Part shown: positions 9,291-18,028 of the stretch, piece by piece
How positions within the stretch are numbered: the first letter of the stretch is position 1
Layout: every line of letters begins with the position of its first letter
From: Pseudonocardiales bacterium
GTDB lineage: Bacteria; Actinomycetota; Actinomycetes; Mycobacteriales; Pseudonocardiaceae
NCBI GenBank assembly: GCA_019244165.1
Contig: JAFATA010000020.1
Coordinates: 1-64,000, forward strand
DNA length: 64,000 nucleotides
Reading direction: 5' to 3'
Notes under the pieces: model-generated
Databases searched by the model: none
Seen by the model: only the letters and a program-made list of their open reading frames with translations
Told to the model about the DNA's origin: nothing
Made by a program: the position numbers and the translations under genes

Positions 9291-10793
9291 GTGACCGATG
9301 ACGTGGGGGATCTGGTAGCGCAGCGGACCAACTTAGAGGTGCTGCGCTCAAGGCTTGGTGCTCAGTTGGCCAGTGCGCGCGCCGTGGCGGGGATCTCCCA
9401 GCCGCAGCTGGGGCAGGTGTTGCGCCGGACTCGTAGTTTCATCTCCAAGGTGGAGCACGGTGTGCGGCGGATGCCCGCTGAGTTGTGGAAGATCGCTGAT
9501 GAGCTGTGTGACGCCGACGGTGAGTTAATCACCGCACATACCGAGCTGGTCCAGGCTGAGCAGGCTTACCGTGCCCAGTGCCGGGCTTCACGCCACCGGG
9601 TGTCCCGCCCGGTGGGGCCTACGTCGGTGCGGCTGGATGTTCGTCGCAAGATTTGGCCGGTGTCTGCTGGGGTGGGGTCTACCGGGTGTCAGGACGTAGT
9701 GTGGGCTCCAGAAACGCTGACCGATGAGGTGTTGGTTGAGGAGCTGCGAGGGGTGGTCGCGCGGCTGGTGACGGTGATGGGTCGCCGCAAAGCGATGCAG
9801 CTAGCCGGATCGGTGCTGGCCGCCTTATCCGGGCTGGATGGTGATGAGTACATCCGGGTTGCTCAGGCGGTGGCCTTACCGGGTCGTATCGATGCTCAGG
9901 TGATCAAGAATTTGGCGGTCACCCTCGCAGTCTGCAAACGCCAGGAAGACAAGCTTGGCCCGTGTCAGGTGTGGGATACCGTGATCGCCCAACATCAGTT
10001 GGTGTGTCGTCTTCTTGGCGGGGACTGCCCCGAGCAGCTGCGTAAACCCTTACACCTGCTCGATAGCAACATGGCCGCCACCCTCGGCGGCTACCTCATT
10101 GACATGGGACAGCATGAGGCGGCCAGAGGCTACTTCGAGCACGCCCGCCGTGCCGCGCATAAGGCCAGCCATCCGGCGCTGGCTGCCTACGCGGCAGCGA
10201 ATATGAGCATGGCCGCATTCCTACGCGGCGACACCCCCACCGCATTGGACACCGCTGCCGCTGCTCGCAGTCTGGCCGCCCGCACCGAGGACCCACAACT
10301 GAAAGCGTTGGCTGAGCAGATGGCCGCTGCCGCCTATGCCCTGGATAGCAAATACAACCTGTGCATGGGCGCATCCGCCCGTGCCCACGACTTCCTGACC
10401 CACACCAATGGATCTACCTCTGAGTCACTGACCTACTGGGTCCATCACGGCACCATCGACAGTCAGAGCAGCCTGTTTCTCTGCCTGCTGGGTAAACCTC
10501 GGCAAGCAGTCGAAGCCGCCAGCACCGCCCAAGCACACTTCGACCGCACTTTCGTAGGCAGCTGGGGACGCTGCCAAATACGTCTAGGCCACGCTTTGGT
10601 TCTCTGCAAAGAAATCACCGAAGCCACTCACGTTCTCGGCGACGCCGCCAGCCACGCCCGCCTCTCACCCCGACTCACCCAAGAACTACACACCGCCCGA
10701 GCACTTATGCAACCCTGGGCAGACACACCCGCTGTGAAAACACTAGACGATCAACTCCAGGCGTGTGGACTTTTATCCTCGCGCTCAGTCTGA
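9291..10793 (+). CDS. XRE regulator with TPR-like C-terminal sensor
   Basis: A 500-residue protein. An XRE HTH lies at about residues 20-75 (SQPQLGQVLRRTRSFISKVEHG), followed by a long alpha-helical body with TPR-like repeats (ALDTAAAARSLAARTEDPQL, LLGKPRQAVEAASTAQAHFD). It is strongly similar along its length to 40983-42518. The GTG start is supported by AAGGTGATGAGCC just upstream, a context shared with the paralogue. Such proteins often bind peptides or small ligands through the helical repeats and act as master repressors or activators. It probably governs the element's switch between silence and transfer. Confidence 0.8.
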   Translation: MTDDVGDLVAQRTNLEVLRSRLGAQLASARAVAGISQPQLGQVLRRTRSFISKVEHGVRRMPAELWKIADELCDADGELITAHTELVQAEQAYRAQCRASRHRVSRPVGPTSVRLDVRRKIWPVSAGVGSTGCQDVVWAPETLTDEVLVEELRGVVARLVTVMGRRKAMQLAGSVLAALSGLDGDEYIRVAQAVALPGRIDAQVIKNLAVTLAVCKRQEDKLGPCQVWDTVIAQHQLVCRLLGGDCPEQLRKPLHLLDSNMAATLGGYLIDMGQHEAARGYFEHARRAAHKASHPALAAYAAANMSMAAFLRGDTPTALDTAAAARSLAARTEDPQLKALAEQMAAAAYALDSKYNLCMGASARAHDFLTHTNGSTSESLTYWVHHGTIDSQSSLFLCLLGKPRQAVEAASTAQAHFDRTFVGSWGRCQIRLGHALVLCKEITEATHVLGDAASHARLSPRLTQELHTARALMQPWADTPAVKTLDDQLQACGLLSSRSV

Positions 10794-10810
10794 GTGGAAT
10801 GTTTAGTTGG

Positions 10811-11506
10811 TTATGCGGTTTTGCTTGTTTCTTGGGTGTCTGGCCAGATGAGTTGGACGTTGCCGTGTGTTGATAGTGCTTGGCGGGCGTTTTCGGCTGA
10901 GGGAAATGTTATTCCTGTATCGCGTCGTGAGCACATGATTTTTGCGCAGTTGTCGAAGGATATGCCTAGGGCGATTGTTGCCGGGGGAATCCCTTCGCAT
11001 AAGGCGAAAACGCGAGGTGTGTCGTTGCCGGGTGACCATAATTCTACTAGATCAGCGTCCGAGTCTGCTGTGTCTTTGCTTCGTGTAGCGCTGTATGTTT
11101 TGACGCTCTCCAGGGCTTGATCGAATGCGGAATGAAATTGGTCAATCATTTCTGCGCGGAGCCCAAAAAACCATAGTGGTTCGTTGGTGTCGCCGCATCC
11201 GATGCGAAGAGAGCCCTGGTGTGTTTCTATCCAGCAGACTTCTAATTGGCCGTTGCTATCACAGCACAGTACCGACCACCTGCGCCCGGAGTCTTTCATT
11301 ACTTTGATTGCTTCGTCGAGTGCACCGCGAAATTCGGCAGCGGCTTCGGGGGTGAGTTCAAAAAAGTCCTTCGAGGCAACTTGTCGATCAACTCGGATGT
11401 TACTGTGATCCCAATCAATTGAGCAGTCCTCTAATACGCCGTTGGCGTTATAGCATCGTAGTCGTCGCACCTGGTGGGCAGCGTGCGGTGATACTATTTC
11501 TTCCAT
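10811..11506 (-). CDS. Protein with three repeated domains, 'RxFALC' type C-terminus
   Basis: The 231-residue protein has three parts. Two N-terminal units resemble each other (LRCYNANGVLEDCSIDWD and VLCCDSNGQLEVCWIETH, each followed by an acidic helix). The third has PRVFALC, then GISFD and LIWPD. That pattern matches the proteins at 48706-49032 and 50765-51097. The family is not known to me. It ends a minus-strand operon with the LytTR gene (8-bp gap), divergent from the Scr1-type regulator. A role in that switch is inference. Confidence 0.6.
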   Translation of the reverse strand: MEEIVSPHAAHQVRRLRCYNANGVLEDCSIDWDHSNIRVDRQVASKDFFELTPEAAAEFRGALDEAIKVMKDSGRRWSVLCCDSNGQLEVCWIETHQGSLRIGCGDTNEPLWFFGLRAEMIDQFHSAFDQALESVKTYSATRSKDTADSDADLVELWSPGNDTPRVFALCEGIPPATIALGISFDNCAKIMCSRRDTGITFPSAENARQALSTHGNVQLIWPDTQETSKTA

Positions 11507-11514
11507 TGATGAAC

Positions 11515-12060
11515 CTATCTTTCAGTCGCGATGAAGTCCCATCTTGTTTCAAGTACGCCCCGCGCTTTCAACAGCCGTTTGAGTTCCGGTGCTTTTCTCC
11601 GGCTCACAGGAAGCTCCGCCGTGCCAGCACCGTAGGCTAGATACGCGAAGTAGCCGTTACTTCGTCTGCGTAGCTGTTTTATCTGAGAAATAGCGACCGT
11701 TATCGCTTTGTTAATTCGCATCAGGCCGTGCTGAGATGCCGCTACGTCCAGATCTTTCAATGCTCCAGGCAGCAAATGGTGCTCTCCCGTGGTGGTAGTT
11801 ATTCTCAGCAATCGGTCTGCGGCAATTTCCACCCAAGCCACTTCTGACCAGGCCAGCCGGATCGTCCGCTGTCCCACCCTGACGGAGATTCCCTCTTTTT
11901 GCTCACCTTCGGACTCTTCTGGTTCCTCCGGCTCTCGCTCCATTTTCGATGCCTCCAAATAAATCGTTTTACTGTTGATTTCCCCCGCTTCAACCGATAC
12001 TTGTACGTGCAAATTAAACGCGCAAGTATCTATCACCCGAATGGCCCATACGCGACTCAT
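11515..12060 (-). CDS. LytTR-type DNA-binding protein
   Basis: A 181-residue protein. Its C-terminal 110 residues fit a LytTR DNA-binding domain: strands around LAWSEVAWVEIAADRLLRIT, a TTTGEHHLLPGALKDL turn, RINKAITVAISQIKQL, then ELPVSRRKAPELKRLL. The N-terminal 60 residues include an acidic stretch rich in Glu and Pro. Family members bind paired direct repeats upstream of target genes. It is transcribed divergently from the Scr1-type regulator at 12139, with a shared intergenic region at 12061-12138. Element C has a LytTR gene in the same place (42596). Confidence 0.7.
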   Translation of the reverse strand: MSRVWAIRVIDTCAFNLHVQVSVEAGEINSKTIYLEASKMEREPEEPEESEGEQKEGISVRVGQRTIRLAWSEVAWVEIAADRLLRITTTTGEHHLLPGALKDLDVAASQHGLMRINKAITVAISQIKQLRRRSNGYFAYLAYGAGTAELPVSRRKAPELKRLLKARGVLETRWDFIATER

Positions 12061-12138
12061 TGCCGCAGGTAATCAACGTTTTTACAACTCGAACAAATCA
12101 AGGCAGCATGACATAAACGGTCTAAGCTAGGAATCCTC

Positions 12139-12993
12139 ATGCCGAATCAAAGCCCTACCGTCTACAGACGACGCCTAGGAAACAAGCTGCGGAGTTTCCG
12201 AAAAGCCGCTCACATCAGCGTTGATGACATCGCCCGGTGCTTGGATTGTCATGAAGGCACAGTTCGCCGGATGGAAGCAGGCAAAATAGGCATCACACGC
12301 CGAGACGCCCGCCAAATGTTAGACATCTACGGTGTTACCGGTGACGAACGCGAGGAACTACTAGCCTTGGCTAGCCAGTCACGGCAACGCAGCATATGGC
12401 ATAACTGGTGGAACGCAGTACCTCAAAACTTTTACAGCTACCTTGGGCTGGAATCGTCCGCGTCCTCGATCAGGGCATTCGAAAACAGCTACATCCCCGG
12501 TCTTTTACAAACCGAATCCTACGCGCGTGCCATAGTTGACGCCGTTGGCCCAGAAAGATCAGAAGCCGAACGCAACAAATTTCTCGCCCTACGACAAGCC
12601 CGCATCCAACGACTAACAGTGACCCATCCGCCACTATTGTGTGCACTGATCGACGAAGCCGTCCTCTCCCGCATCGTCGGCGGTCCCGCAGTCATGGCTG
12701 AACAAATCAACCATCTCATGCAAATGGCACGCCTTCCCAACATCGAAATAGGCATCATCCCCTACTCCGCAGGCGCCTACCGCGGAATGGACGGCCCCTT
12801 CGTCATCTTAGAATTCCCAGAAACCGACGACCTCGACGTCATCCTCACCGAAGGCATCGCCGGATCTTTCTTCCTCGAAAGACCAACCACAGTACAAAGC
12901 TACAAACAACGATTCGAAGCCATCGGCAAACACGCACTACCACCAGATGAGTCACTGACACTATTGCAACAAAAGGAACCCAAACAAACATGA
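12139..12993 (+). CDS. Scr1-type XRE regulator (DUF5753)
   Basis: A 284-residue protein: N-terminal XRE HTH (VDDIARCLDCHEGTVRRMEA at about residues 30-49), then the DUF5753 body with the marker YIPGLLQTESYARAIV near 117-132 and IIPYSAGAYRGMDGPFVILE near 207-226. These proteins pair with DUF397 partners across actinomycetes and are annotated as Scr1-family antitoxin-like regulators. The stop overlaps the start of the DUF397 gene (ATGA), so the pair is coupled. Confidence 0.9.
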   Translation: MPNQSPTVYRRRLGNKLRSFRKAAHISVDDIARCLDCHEGTVRRMEAGKIGITRRDARQMLDIYGVTGDEREELLALASQSRQRSIWHNWWNAVPQNFYSYLGLESSASSIRAFENSYIPGLLQTESYARAIVDAVGPERSEAERNKFLALRQARIQRLTVTHPPLLCALIDEAVLSRIVGGPAVMAEQINHLMQMARLPNIEIGIIPYSAGAYRGMDGPFVILEFPETDDLDVILTEGIAGSFFLERPTTVQSYKQRFEAIGKHALPPDESLTLLQQKEPKQT

Positions 12994-13223
12994 ACCACAC
13001 AGAAATTGCGGGAAAGCTATCGCCACATACCACATGGCGGAAAAGCTCTCGAAGTGGAAGCGGAAGCGGAAGCGGAGGAGGCGGTTGCATCGAAGTCGCG
13101 ACCATCGGAGGGTCCATTGGTGTTCGCGATAGCCGCAATCCCAATGAGAAAATTCTCGTTTTCTCTTCGTGTCAATGGCAAGGACTCATCCAGACAGTGA
13201 CACACGAGAGCTTCGATTTATAG
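12990..13223 (+). CDS. DUF397 partner protein
   Basis: The 77-residue protein has the family markers TTWRKSSRSG, CIEVA, GVRDSRNP and a W in the C-terminal half. An unusual Gly/Ser run (GSGSGSGGGG) lengthens the loop between the first two markers. It is translationally coupled to the preceding XRE gene. In characterised cases DUF397 proteins antagonise their partner regulator; whether this one is toxic is unknown. Confidence 0.9.
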   Translation: MNHTEIAGKLSPHTTWRKSSRSGSGSGSGGGGCIEVATIGGSIGVRDSRNPNEKILVFSSCQWQGLIQTVTHESFDL

Positions 13224-13329
13224 ACGCCTTGCTCGCGAGGTCTTATTGAGAGTCGTGAAATGCTCAAACCTTGCCGATACGTGAGAACGCAGGCAAATAC
13301 GTGAGTTTCATGATATCCAGTGATGATCT

Positions 13330-13406
13330 TGGTCGGGGTGGTGGGATTCGAACTCACGACCTCGCCGTCCCGATCGGCGCGCGCTACCAAGCTGCGCTAC
13401 ACCCCG
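13330..13406 (-). tRNA. Element-borne tRNA-Pro (CGG)
   Basis: On the minus strand a full cloverleaf with encoded CCA is present. The acceptor CGGGGTG/CACCCCG is the same as in the tRNA at 72-148, but the anticodon stem is CGCCG/CGGCG with loop ATCGGGA (anticodon CGG). Position 32 is an unusual A and the T stem has one A-C mismatch. It lies between the DUF397 and integrase genes, well inside element A, so it moves with the element. It may back up the target tRNA or be a captured relic. Confidence 0.85.
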
Positions 13407-13482
13407 CAAAAGTTAGCATCCGATACCGTGATAGTAGCTCACGTCGGTAGTGATGCTCATGCGGCACTTACTTAATAAGTTT

Positions 13483-14832
13483 TTATCTTGCAGTGGAGCG
13501 GGTGCGGATAGTGGACAGTGCGGTAAGCGCTGTTTCATCGGCTTTAGGCAGGGTATGTAGGTATCGTTCTGTGGTCACGATACTAGCGTGACCTAGCCTT
13601 TCCTTGACTACCTGTAAATCAGCCCCGCCTGCCAACAGCCACGAGGCATGGGCATGGCGTAGATCGTGGATGCGGACGCCGTGTCCTAGACCCGCGGCGG
13701 CTACTGCCGGATACCATACTTGCTGACGGAACCACTGTGCTGAGATGTGCCCATCCTCATCTGTCTGCCGAATACGATGTGCACGAGGACTGTCTTTTCC
13801 CGCTGCACGACGCTTCGCGCGGTAAATATTACAAGCAGCTGTGCAGTGTTCACAGCGACACCTTCCTGCGCCATAGCCACTAAGAGTGCCGTGCTTGTAC
13901 TGCCTGCCCTTCTCGTTAGGTGAGGTCAACCCCAGCTCGTCAGGATTAGGGACGGCACCAAGAAGAGTTAATGCTCTAGCGCCCTGTTCATGAATAGCAA
14001 ACAAAAGATCATTAGGTTCTAGCTGTTTAGCATCTCTATGGACTTGTAGTTTGCCAACAATTTGTGCACTGAGCTTAAAACTTCGACACTCATTGTCTTT
14101 AGGGGGCTTAACCAGAAACCGTTCGCCTGTTGGATGAAACCGGGGATTAACTTCTACCACAGCCCGACTGACCGTGAGAATACCTGTATAAAAATCAAGA
14201 TCTCTTACCCGTAGCTCGGTCAACTCGCCCCACCGTAGACCGCTCTCAATGTCTGTTTCCACAAGAAGCTGCGCATCAGAATTAGGCAACGCCTGATACG
14301 CGACATCAAACTGTTCAGGCGTAATGATTACAAGAGGCTTACGCACAACGGCAGGAGTCTTCACACCCCTACACGGATTCAAGAAAGTCACTTGATCATC
14401 AAAAGCAGTTGTGAAGATAGCAGATAAAATGACTTTGATCGACTTGATCGTCACCGGCTTCACACCATGGGCCTTGAGCATGGCGACCCAATTGCGGACG
14501 TGCTCAGGCAAAATATCTATCATTCGCATTGGCCCGAACTCGGGCATGATGTGCTTAGAGATCGCATACGTATAGCTCTGCCGGGTCGTTACCTCCACCT
14601 CATGGTTCGGCAGCCAGGTATCTTCCACGTAACGCTGGAAAGTCATCCGACCCCGCGCAGGATCCCCAATCCTCCCCTCAGCCAGCTTGGCCTCCGCACG
14701 CTGCCACGCATCGTCCGCATCCCCCTTCCTGGAGAAGGTCCCCGCTGAGCGTTCCCGACCCTTCACATCTATGTAGTAGGCGGTGTAGCGCTTGTTGCCC
14801 TTGCGGTCCAACCGCTTCCGCGAGAACCCCAC
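13483..14832 (-). CDS. Tyrosine site-specific integrase of element A
   Basis: The catalytic set is visible: Arg in SGLRWGEL near residue 197, HDLRHAHASWLL near 386, His in RLGHASIVTT and Tyr in TERYLHTL near 421. An N-terminal AP2/SAM-like region (RYTAYYIDVKGRER) precedes. A Cys-rich insert CRCEHCTAACN interrupts the catalytic domain, as in many actinomycete phage-type integrases. I choose the GTG ending at 14832, with GGAGGTGAT 8 bp upstream, over a longer reading from 14907, because the arm-type repeats at 14851-14878 would otherwise be coding. It integrates the element at tRNA-Pro. Confidence 0.9.
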   Translation of the reverse strand: MGFSRKRLDRKGNKRYTAYYIDVKGRERSAGTFSRKGDADDAWQRAEAKLAEGRIGDPARGRMTFQRYVEDTWLPNHEVEVTTRQSYTYAISKHIMPEFGPMRMIDILPEHVRNWVAMLKAHGVKPVTIKSIKVILSAIFTTAFDDQVTFLNPCRGVKTPAVVRKPLVIITPEQFDVAYQALPNSDAQLLVETDIESGLRWGELTELRVRDLDFYTGILTVSRAVVEVNPRFHPTGERFLVKPPKDNECRSFKLSAQIVGKLQVHRDAKQLEPNDLLFAIHEQGARALTLLGAVPNPDELGLTSPNEKGRQYKHGTLSGYGAGRCRCEHCTAACNIYRAKRRAAGKDSPRAHRIRQTDEDGHISAQWFRQQVWYPAVAAAGLGHGVRIHDLRHAHASWLLAGGADLQVVKERLGHASIVTTERYLHTLPKADETALTALSTIRTRSTAR

Positions 14833-14850
14833 CTCGATCACCTCCAGTAG

Positions 14851-14878
14851 CTTGATCGTTTGACCGTCGTTTGACCGT
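14851..14878 (+). promoter_or_regulatory. Candidate integrase arm-type repeats, right end of element A
   Basis: Two direct TTTGACCGT copies at 14859-14867 and 14870-14878, preceded by CTTGATCG, mirror those at 202-221. They sit just upstream of the chosen integrase start, so integrase binding could also repress its own gene. The rest of 14833-15162 apart from the att repeat holds nothing I recognise. Confidence 0.6.
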
Positions 14879-15022
14879 GAAACGTAGGACACCTCCCATG
14901 ACACCAACCATCACCACGTCGCACGAGCCGCATCACTTACACACCATTCTACCTGCGATTACGCGTCATAGACGAGTCTCGTGTAACAGCTCGCGGCACG
15001 CCGACCGGGCTACAAATGCACA

Positions 15023-15065
15023 TTCGGGACGAAGAGGCCGTGGGTTCAAATCCCGCCACCCCGAC
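15023..15065 (+). repeat. attR of element A / left border of element B (tRNA-Pro 3' copy)
   Basis: Forty-three bases identical to tRNA-Pro positions 104-146, in direct orientation. It closes element A, and it also lies about 100 bp from the 3' end of the next integrase, the usual AICE arrangement. It therefore probably served as attachment core for both neighbours, giving a tandem array. No further tRNA-Pro copy was found to the right. Confidence 0.85.
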
Positions 15066-15134
15066 AGTCTGAAACACCAGTTCAGAGGCTTGCACGGTCG
15101 GCTTTGTGATCGATTTCCGCCCCAAAATCCATCC

Positions 15135-15160
15135 GTACAGCTGCGAAGTACAGCAGCGAC
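15135..15160 (+). repeat. 26-bp imperfect direct repeat, left end of element B
   Basis: Built from two GTACAGC words separated by 8 bases (TGCGAAGT between them). A copy with two mismatches in 26 lies in the same orientation at 30523-30548. Copy 1 abuts the integrase stop and is 69 bp from the tRNA-Pro fragment. These may be integrase arm sites or an attachment core marking the limits of element B. Confidence 0.45.
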
Positions 15161-15162
15161 TG

Positions 15163-16386
15163 TTAGCCATCAAGGCTCGCCCCCAGCCGCTTGAGCGCCT
15201 CCCGGGTAGCAGCCGAGGAGGCCGACGCGTACACCTCCATGGTCACGTCGAACTGGGCGTGCCGCAGGATCTGCATCACGATCCGCGGGTGGACGTCCAG
15301 GTCGACGAGCAGCGTCGCACAGGTGCGCCGCGCATCGTGCACGGTGATCTGCCGGACTCCGGCCGCCTCGCAGCGTGCGGTGAAGTACCGGTTGAAGTTG
15401 CGTGGCTCAATTGGGTCGCCGTAGCGAGTGGTGAATACCAGCTCCGATTGGATCCATGCCGCGCCCGCAGTCTCGCGCGCTCGGTTCTGCGCTGTTTGCC
15501 GCTGCTTGAGCGCTGTCAGGCAGATCGATGGTAACGGCAAGGTCGCGTCTGAGGCTTCCGTCTTGGTCTCCCGGTGGAGCAGTTCACCGCGAACCCGTTG
15601 GAGTTGCCGACCAATGGTCAGCTCGGCGGCATCGAGATCAATGTCGGGCCAGGTGAGTCCGAGGGCCTCGCCCTTACGTAGGCCGAGTACAAGTATCAGC
15701 ACGTATGCCGCGTACAGCGCGTTGTCGTCACGGCGAACTGATTCGAGGAAGGCGCGCGCCTCTTCGCTTGACCACGGTTTTCTTTTGCGTTGGCGTCGTG
15801 CCGGCAATTGGGTCATGGTGACCACATTTTTGGTGATCAGCTCCTCCCGAGCCGCCGAGGACAGCGCTGACCGGAGTACGGTCCGGAGATCGCTGACCGT
15901 GCGCAGTGAAGGCACCGCGCCGCAGCACTTGCCGACTGCACAACAGCGCCGGGCCTTTTCCGGCCGGCGTGCATCTTTGCCCTGAGCGCAGCACTGGCAG
16001 CTGTTCCGGACTTTGTTCAGCCAGGTCTGGACGTCGCGCACAGTGAGCTTGTCCAGACGCTTGCCCCCCAAGCCTGGCACGATGTACAGCCGAGTCAGGG
16101 TTTCATAGGTCGCGTATGTCAGCGGCGCGAGGTTGGGTGCCACGATCTCCTGCAACCAGTAGCTGAGGTACTCGGCGAGCTTGGGGACCTTCGTCGCGAC
16201 CGGGCCGCTTTTGGCCTGCTTCTGTAGATCGATCCACCGGCCGTGCAGCTCGTCCCGGTCTTGCCCGTAGATCCATTTCCGCTCGCGGCTTCCGACAGGC
16301 GTGGTGACCCACACATAGGCCGCGTACCCGTTCCGGTAGGCGAACAACGATCCTTCGCCGTTGGCTCTGACTCGTGGCGTGCTCAT
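15163..16386 (-). CDS. int: Tyrosine integrase of AICE-like element B
   Basis: A 407-residue integrase that starts MSTPRVRANGEGSLF. Catalytic residues are Arg in LGLRKGEALGL near 235, His and Arg in TVHDARRTCATLL near 348 and Tyr in MEVYASAS near 383. A Cys-rich stretch (CQCCAQGKD, CCAVGKCCGA) lies at about 130-160. Reading could extend upstream, but the ATG at 16386 overlaps the excisionase stop (ATGA) and gives a normal N-terminus. Order Rep-Xis-Int is that of pSAM2-type elements. Confidence 0.9.
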   Translation of the reverse strand: MSTPRVRANGEGSLFAYRNGYAAYVWVTTPVGSRERKWIYGQDRDELHGRWIDLQKQAKSGPVATKVPKLAEYLSYWLQEIVAPNLAPLTYATYETLTRLYIVPGLGGKRLDKLTVRDVQTWLNKVRNSCQCCAQGKDARRPEKARRCCAVGKCCGAVPSLRTVSDLRTVLRSALSSAAREELITKNVVTMTQLPARRQRKRKPWSSEEARAFLESVRRDDNALYAAYVLILVLGLRKGEALGLTWPDIDLDAAELTIGRQLQRVRGELLHRETKTEASDATLPLPSICLTALKQRQTAQNRARETAGAAWIQSELVFTTRYGDPIEPRNFNRYFTARCEAAGVRQITVHDARRTCATLLVDLDVHPRIVMQILRHAQFDVTMEVYASASSAATREALKRLGASLDG

Positions 16387-16601
16387 GCGCAGGCCTCGGC
16401 GACGCGACGAGCGACGTACTCGTCGACCCACTCGGGCAAGATGCGGCGGTGACCGCCGTCTTTGAGTGAGCGGATCTGTCCGGTAGCGATGAGAAGCTTG
16501 GTCTTGGACAGGCCATAGCCAAGCTGGTCGGCAACTTCGATCACGCTGTACCACTTGCGCGCGAATCGCGGTCCGGTCCGCAATTCTTGCAGCTCGTTCA
16601 C
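16383..16601 (-). CDS. xis: Excisionase (HTH)
   Basis: The 72-residue protein has a MerR-type HTH (YSVIEVADQLGYGLSKTKLL) followed by GQIRSLKDGGHRRILPEWVDEY, the usual pattern of AICE excisionases. GTG start with GGAAGG upstream. It overlaps the integrase start by 4 bp, so Xis and Int are co-translated. It would direct excision together with Int. Confidence 0.85.
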   Translation of the reverse strand: MNELQELRTGPRFARKWYSVIEVADQLGYGLSKTKLLIATGQIRSLKDGGHRRILPEWVDEYVARRVAEACA

Positions 16602-16642
16602 CGGTGCTATTCCTTCCGATGCGGTGGTGGTTTGCCTTCTTC

Positions 16643-18028
16643 TTATGCGGCGTCTCGGGCGACTTGTCGTTGTTCGCGTGCTCGGGCGGCGGCGGAGAGA
16701 GCGAGGGTGGTGTCTCCGATGGTGAGGTAGCCAACTCCGGCGAATTGCCAGTGTGAGACGACGAGGGTGGTGTCCTCATCGAGCAGTTCGCGGACGTGTT
16801 CGGTGGCTTGGCGTTGGCGGTAGGCGCGGCGTTCGCCGCGGATGGCGCCGAGGGTGGTGGAGTAGTGGCGGCTCTTGGAAGCGAAATGTCCTCGAAAGCC
16901 AAGCATGTGGACCCACCGGCGCAGCCCCTCATATATGGGGTGTTCGCCGAGCTGCCAGGCGACATGGACCAGCTGGCTTACGTGGTCGGGGACGTCAAGC
17001 AGTGGTAGTGCCTCGGGGGTGATGCGTCGCTCGCCGAGGCCGAAACCTTCGGCGCTCTTGGTGGCGTACTTGGCGATGTACCGCGCGGCGTGCTCGGGGG
17101 TCAGCTTGCCGGCCGGGCCGCTGTTGACAATCTGGGTGTCGAGTTGCTTACCGAAGCGCAGCACCAGGTCGGGCCCGTCGGGCATCTCGACGGTGAGCCG
17201 CACGTGCGCGGCCGCCTGGCGGATCGCCTCGGCCAGCCCAGTCGCATCAACACTGATCTGTGGCGGGTCGAAATCACCGGGACCGTCGAGGCGGATGAGA
17301 GTGTGGAAGTGGATCACACCGCGCCGTTGGAACTCTGCGACCTTCACGAATGACACTCGGCAGTGCTGGACGAATTCGGCCGCGGTCAGCCCCGCTGTCC
17401 GGGCGAGAGCGCGGCGGAGGGTGATGGTGAAGCGGCGCCAGAGTTCGGGGGCGTGCCAGTTGAACGCGATGTGCGCGGGGTAGTCGTAGCAGTCCGGGCA
17501 GAGTGGTTGCCCGAGTCGCGGGTCATCCTCACCATGGATCGTGGTGCACCAGATTGGTCGCCCGTGGCTGCACAGTCGTGGTGTGCCGTGGGCGGGTCGG
17601 CAGCGTGCGGGTCCGCCGGTGCGGTCGGTGCGAGTGGTGTGCACGGGGCCGAAGCCGGGTGCGGTGAGGGTGGCGAAGACCAGCGGGTGCGAGCGGATGG
17701 ACTCGGGCACACCCTTGCGGCCCCCGGCAGCGCCGGCGTAGAGGAGCTGCCACATGTCGCCGGCGTATTCCCACGAGCAGGAGGGGCAGACTGCTGCTCG
17801 CCGGTTGCCGCAGCGGATCATCAGCATCTGGTCCGGCTCAGCATCGGTCGAGTAGCCCACCCGCCGACCGTCCGCCGACTGGTGGACGACCCGGCCGCGC
17901 AGCCGCACTGGTCGGGAGCAGTAGCCACAGCGGTGCAGCTGCTCAGACCAACGCTCGAAGTCCGGCCGCCCAGCCCGCCGAACGATCTCCTCGACCACCT
18001 GGGGCGGCAGTTCGACGAGCGGGGTCAT
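16643..18028 (-). CDS. RepSA-like replication initiator
   Basis: The 461-residue protein resembles the AICE rolling-circle initiators. Zinc-binding CGYCSRP and CPSCSWEY lie in the N-terminal third. The metal-binding HUH motif is in GVIHFHTLIRL near residues 235-245, and a candidate catalytic Tyr is in ARYIAKYATK near 316. Such proteins nick the double-strand origin to replicate the excised circle. It overlaps its upstream neighbour by 4 bp (ATGA) and precedes xis with a 41-bp gap, forming one minus-strand operon. Confidence 0.85.
   Translation of the reverse strand: MTPLVELPPQVVEEIVRRAGRPDFERWSEQLHRCGYCSRPVRLRGRVVHQSADGRRVGYSTDAEPDQMLMIRCGNRRAAVCPSCSWEYAGDMWQLLYAGAAGGRKGVPESIRSHPLVFATLTAPGFGPVHTTRTDRTGGPARCRPAHGTPRLCSHGRPIWCTTIHGEDDPRLGQPLCPDCYDYPAHIAFNWHAPELWRRFTITLRRALARTAGLTAAEFVQHCRVSFVKVAEFQRRGVIHFHTLIRLDGPGDFDPPQISVDATGLAEAIRQAAAHVRLTVEMPDGPDLVLRFGKQLDTQIVNSGPAGKLTPEHAARYIAKYATKSAEGFGLGERRITPEALPLLDVPDHVSQLVHVAWQLGEHPIYEGLRRWVHMLGFRGHFASKSRHYSTTLGAIRGERRAYRQRQATEHVRELLDEDTTLVVSHWQFAGVGYLTIGDTTLALSAAARAREQRQVARDAA

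Noticed and set aside
14833-14907. Extended N-terminus of the element A integrase
   Set aside because: It would encode the arm-type repeats, whereas a GGAGG-type ribosome site supports the GTG at 14832.
15163-16965. 600-residue version of the element B integrase
   Set aside because: The extra 193 residues overlap xis and rep on the same strand and are low complexity.
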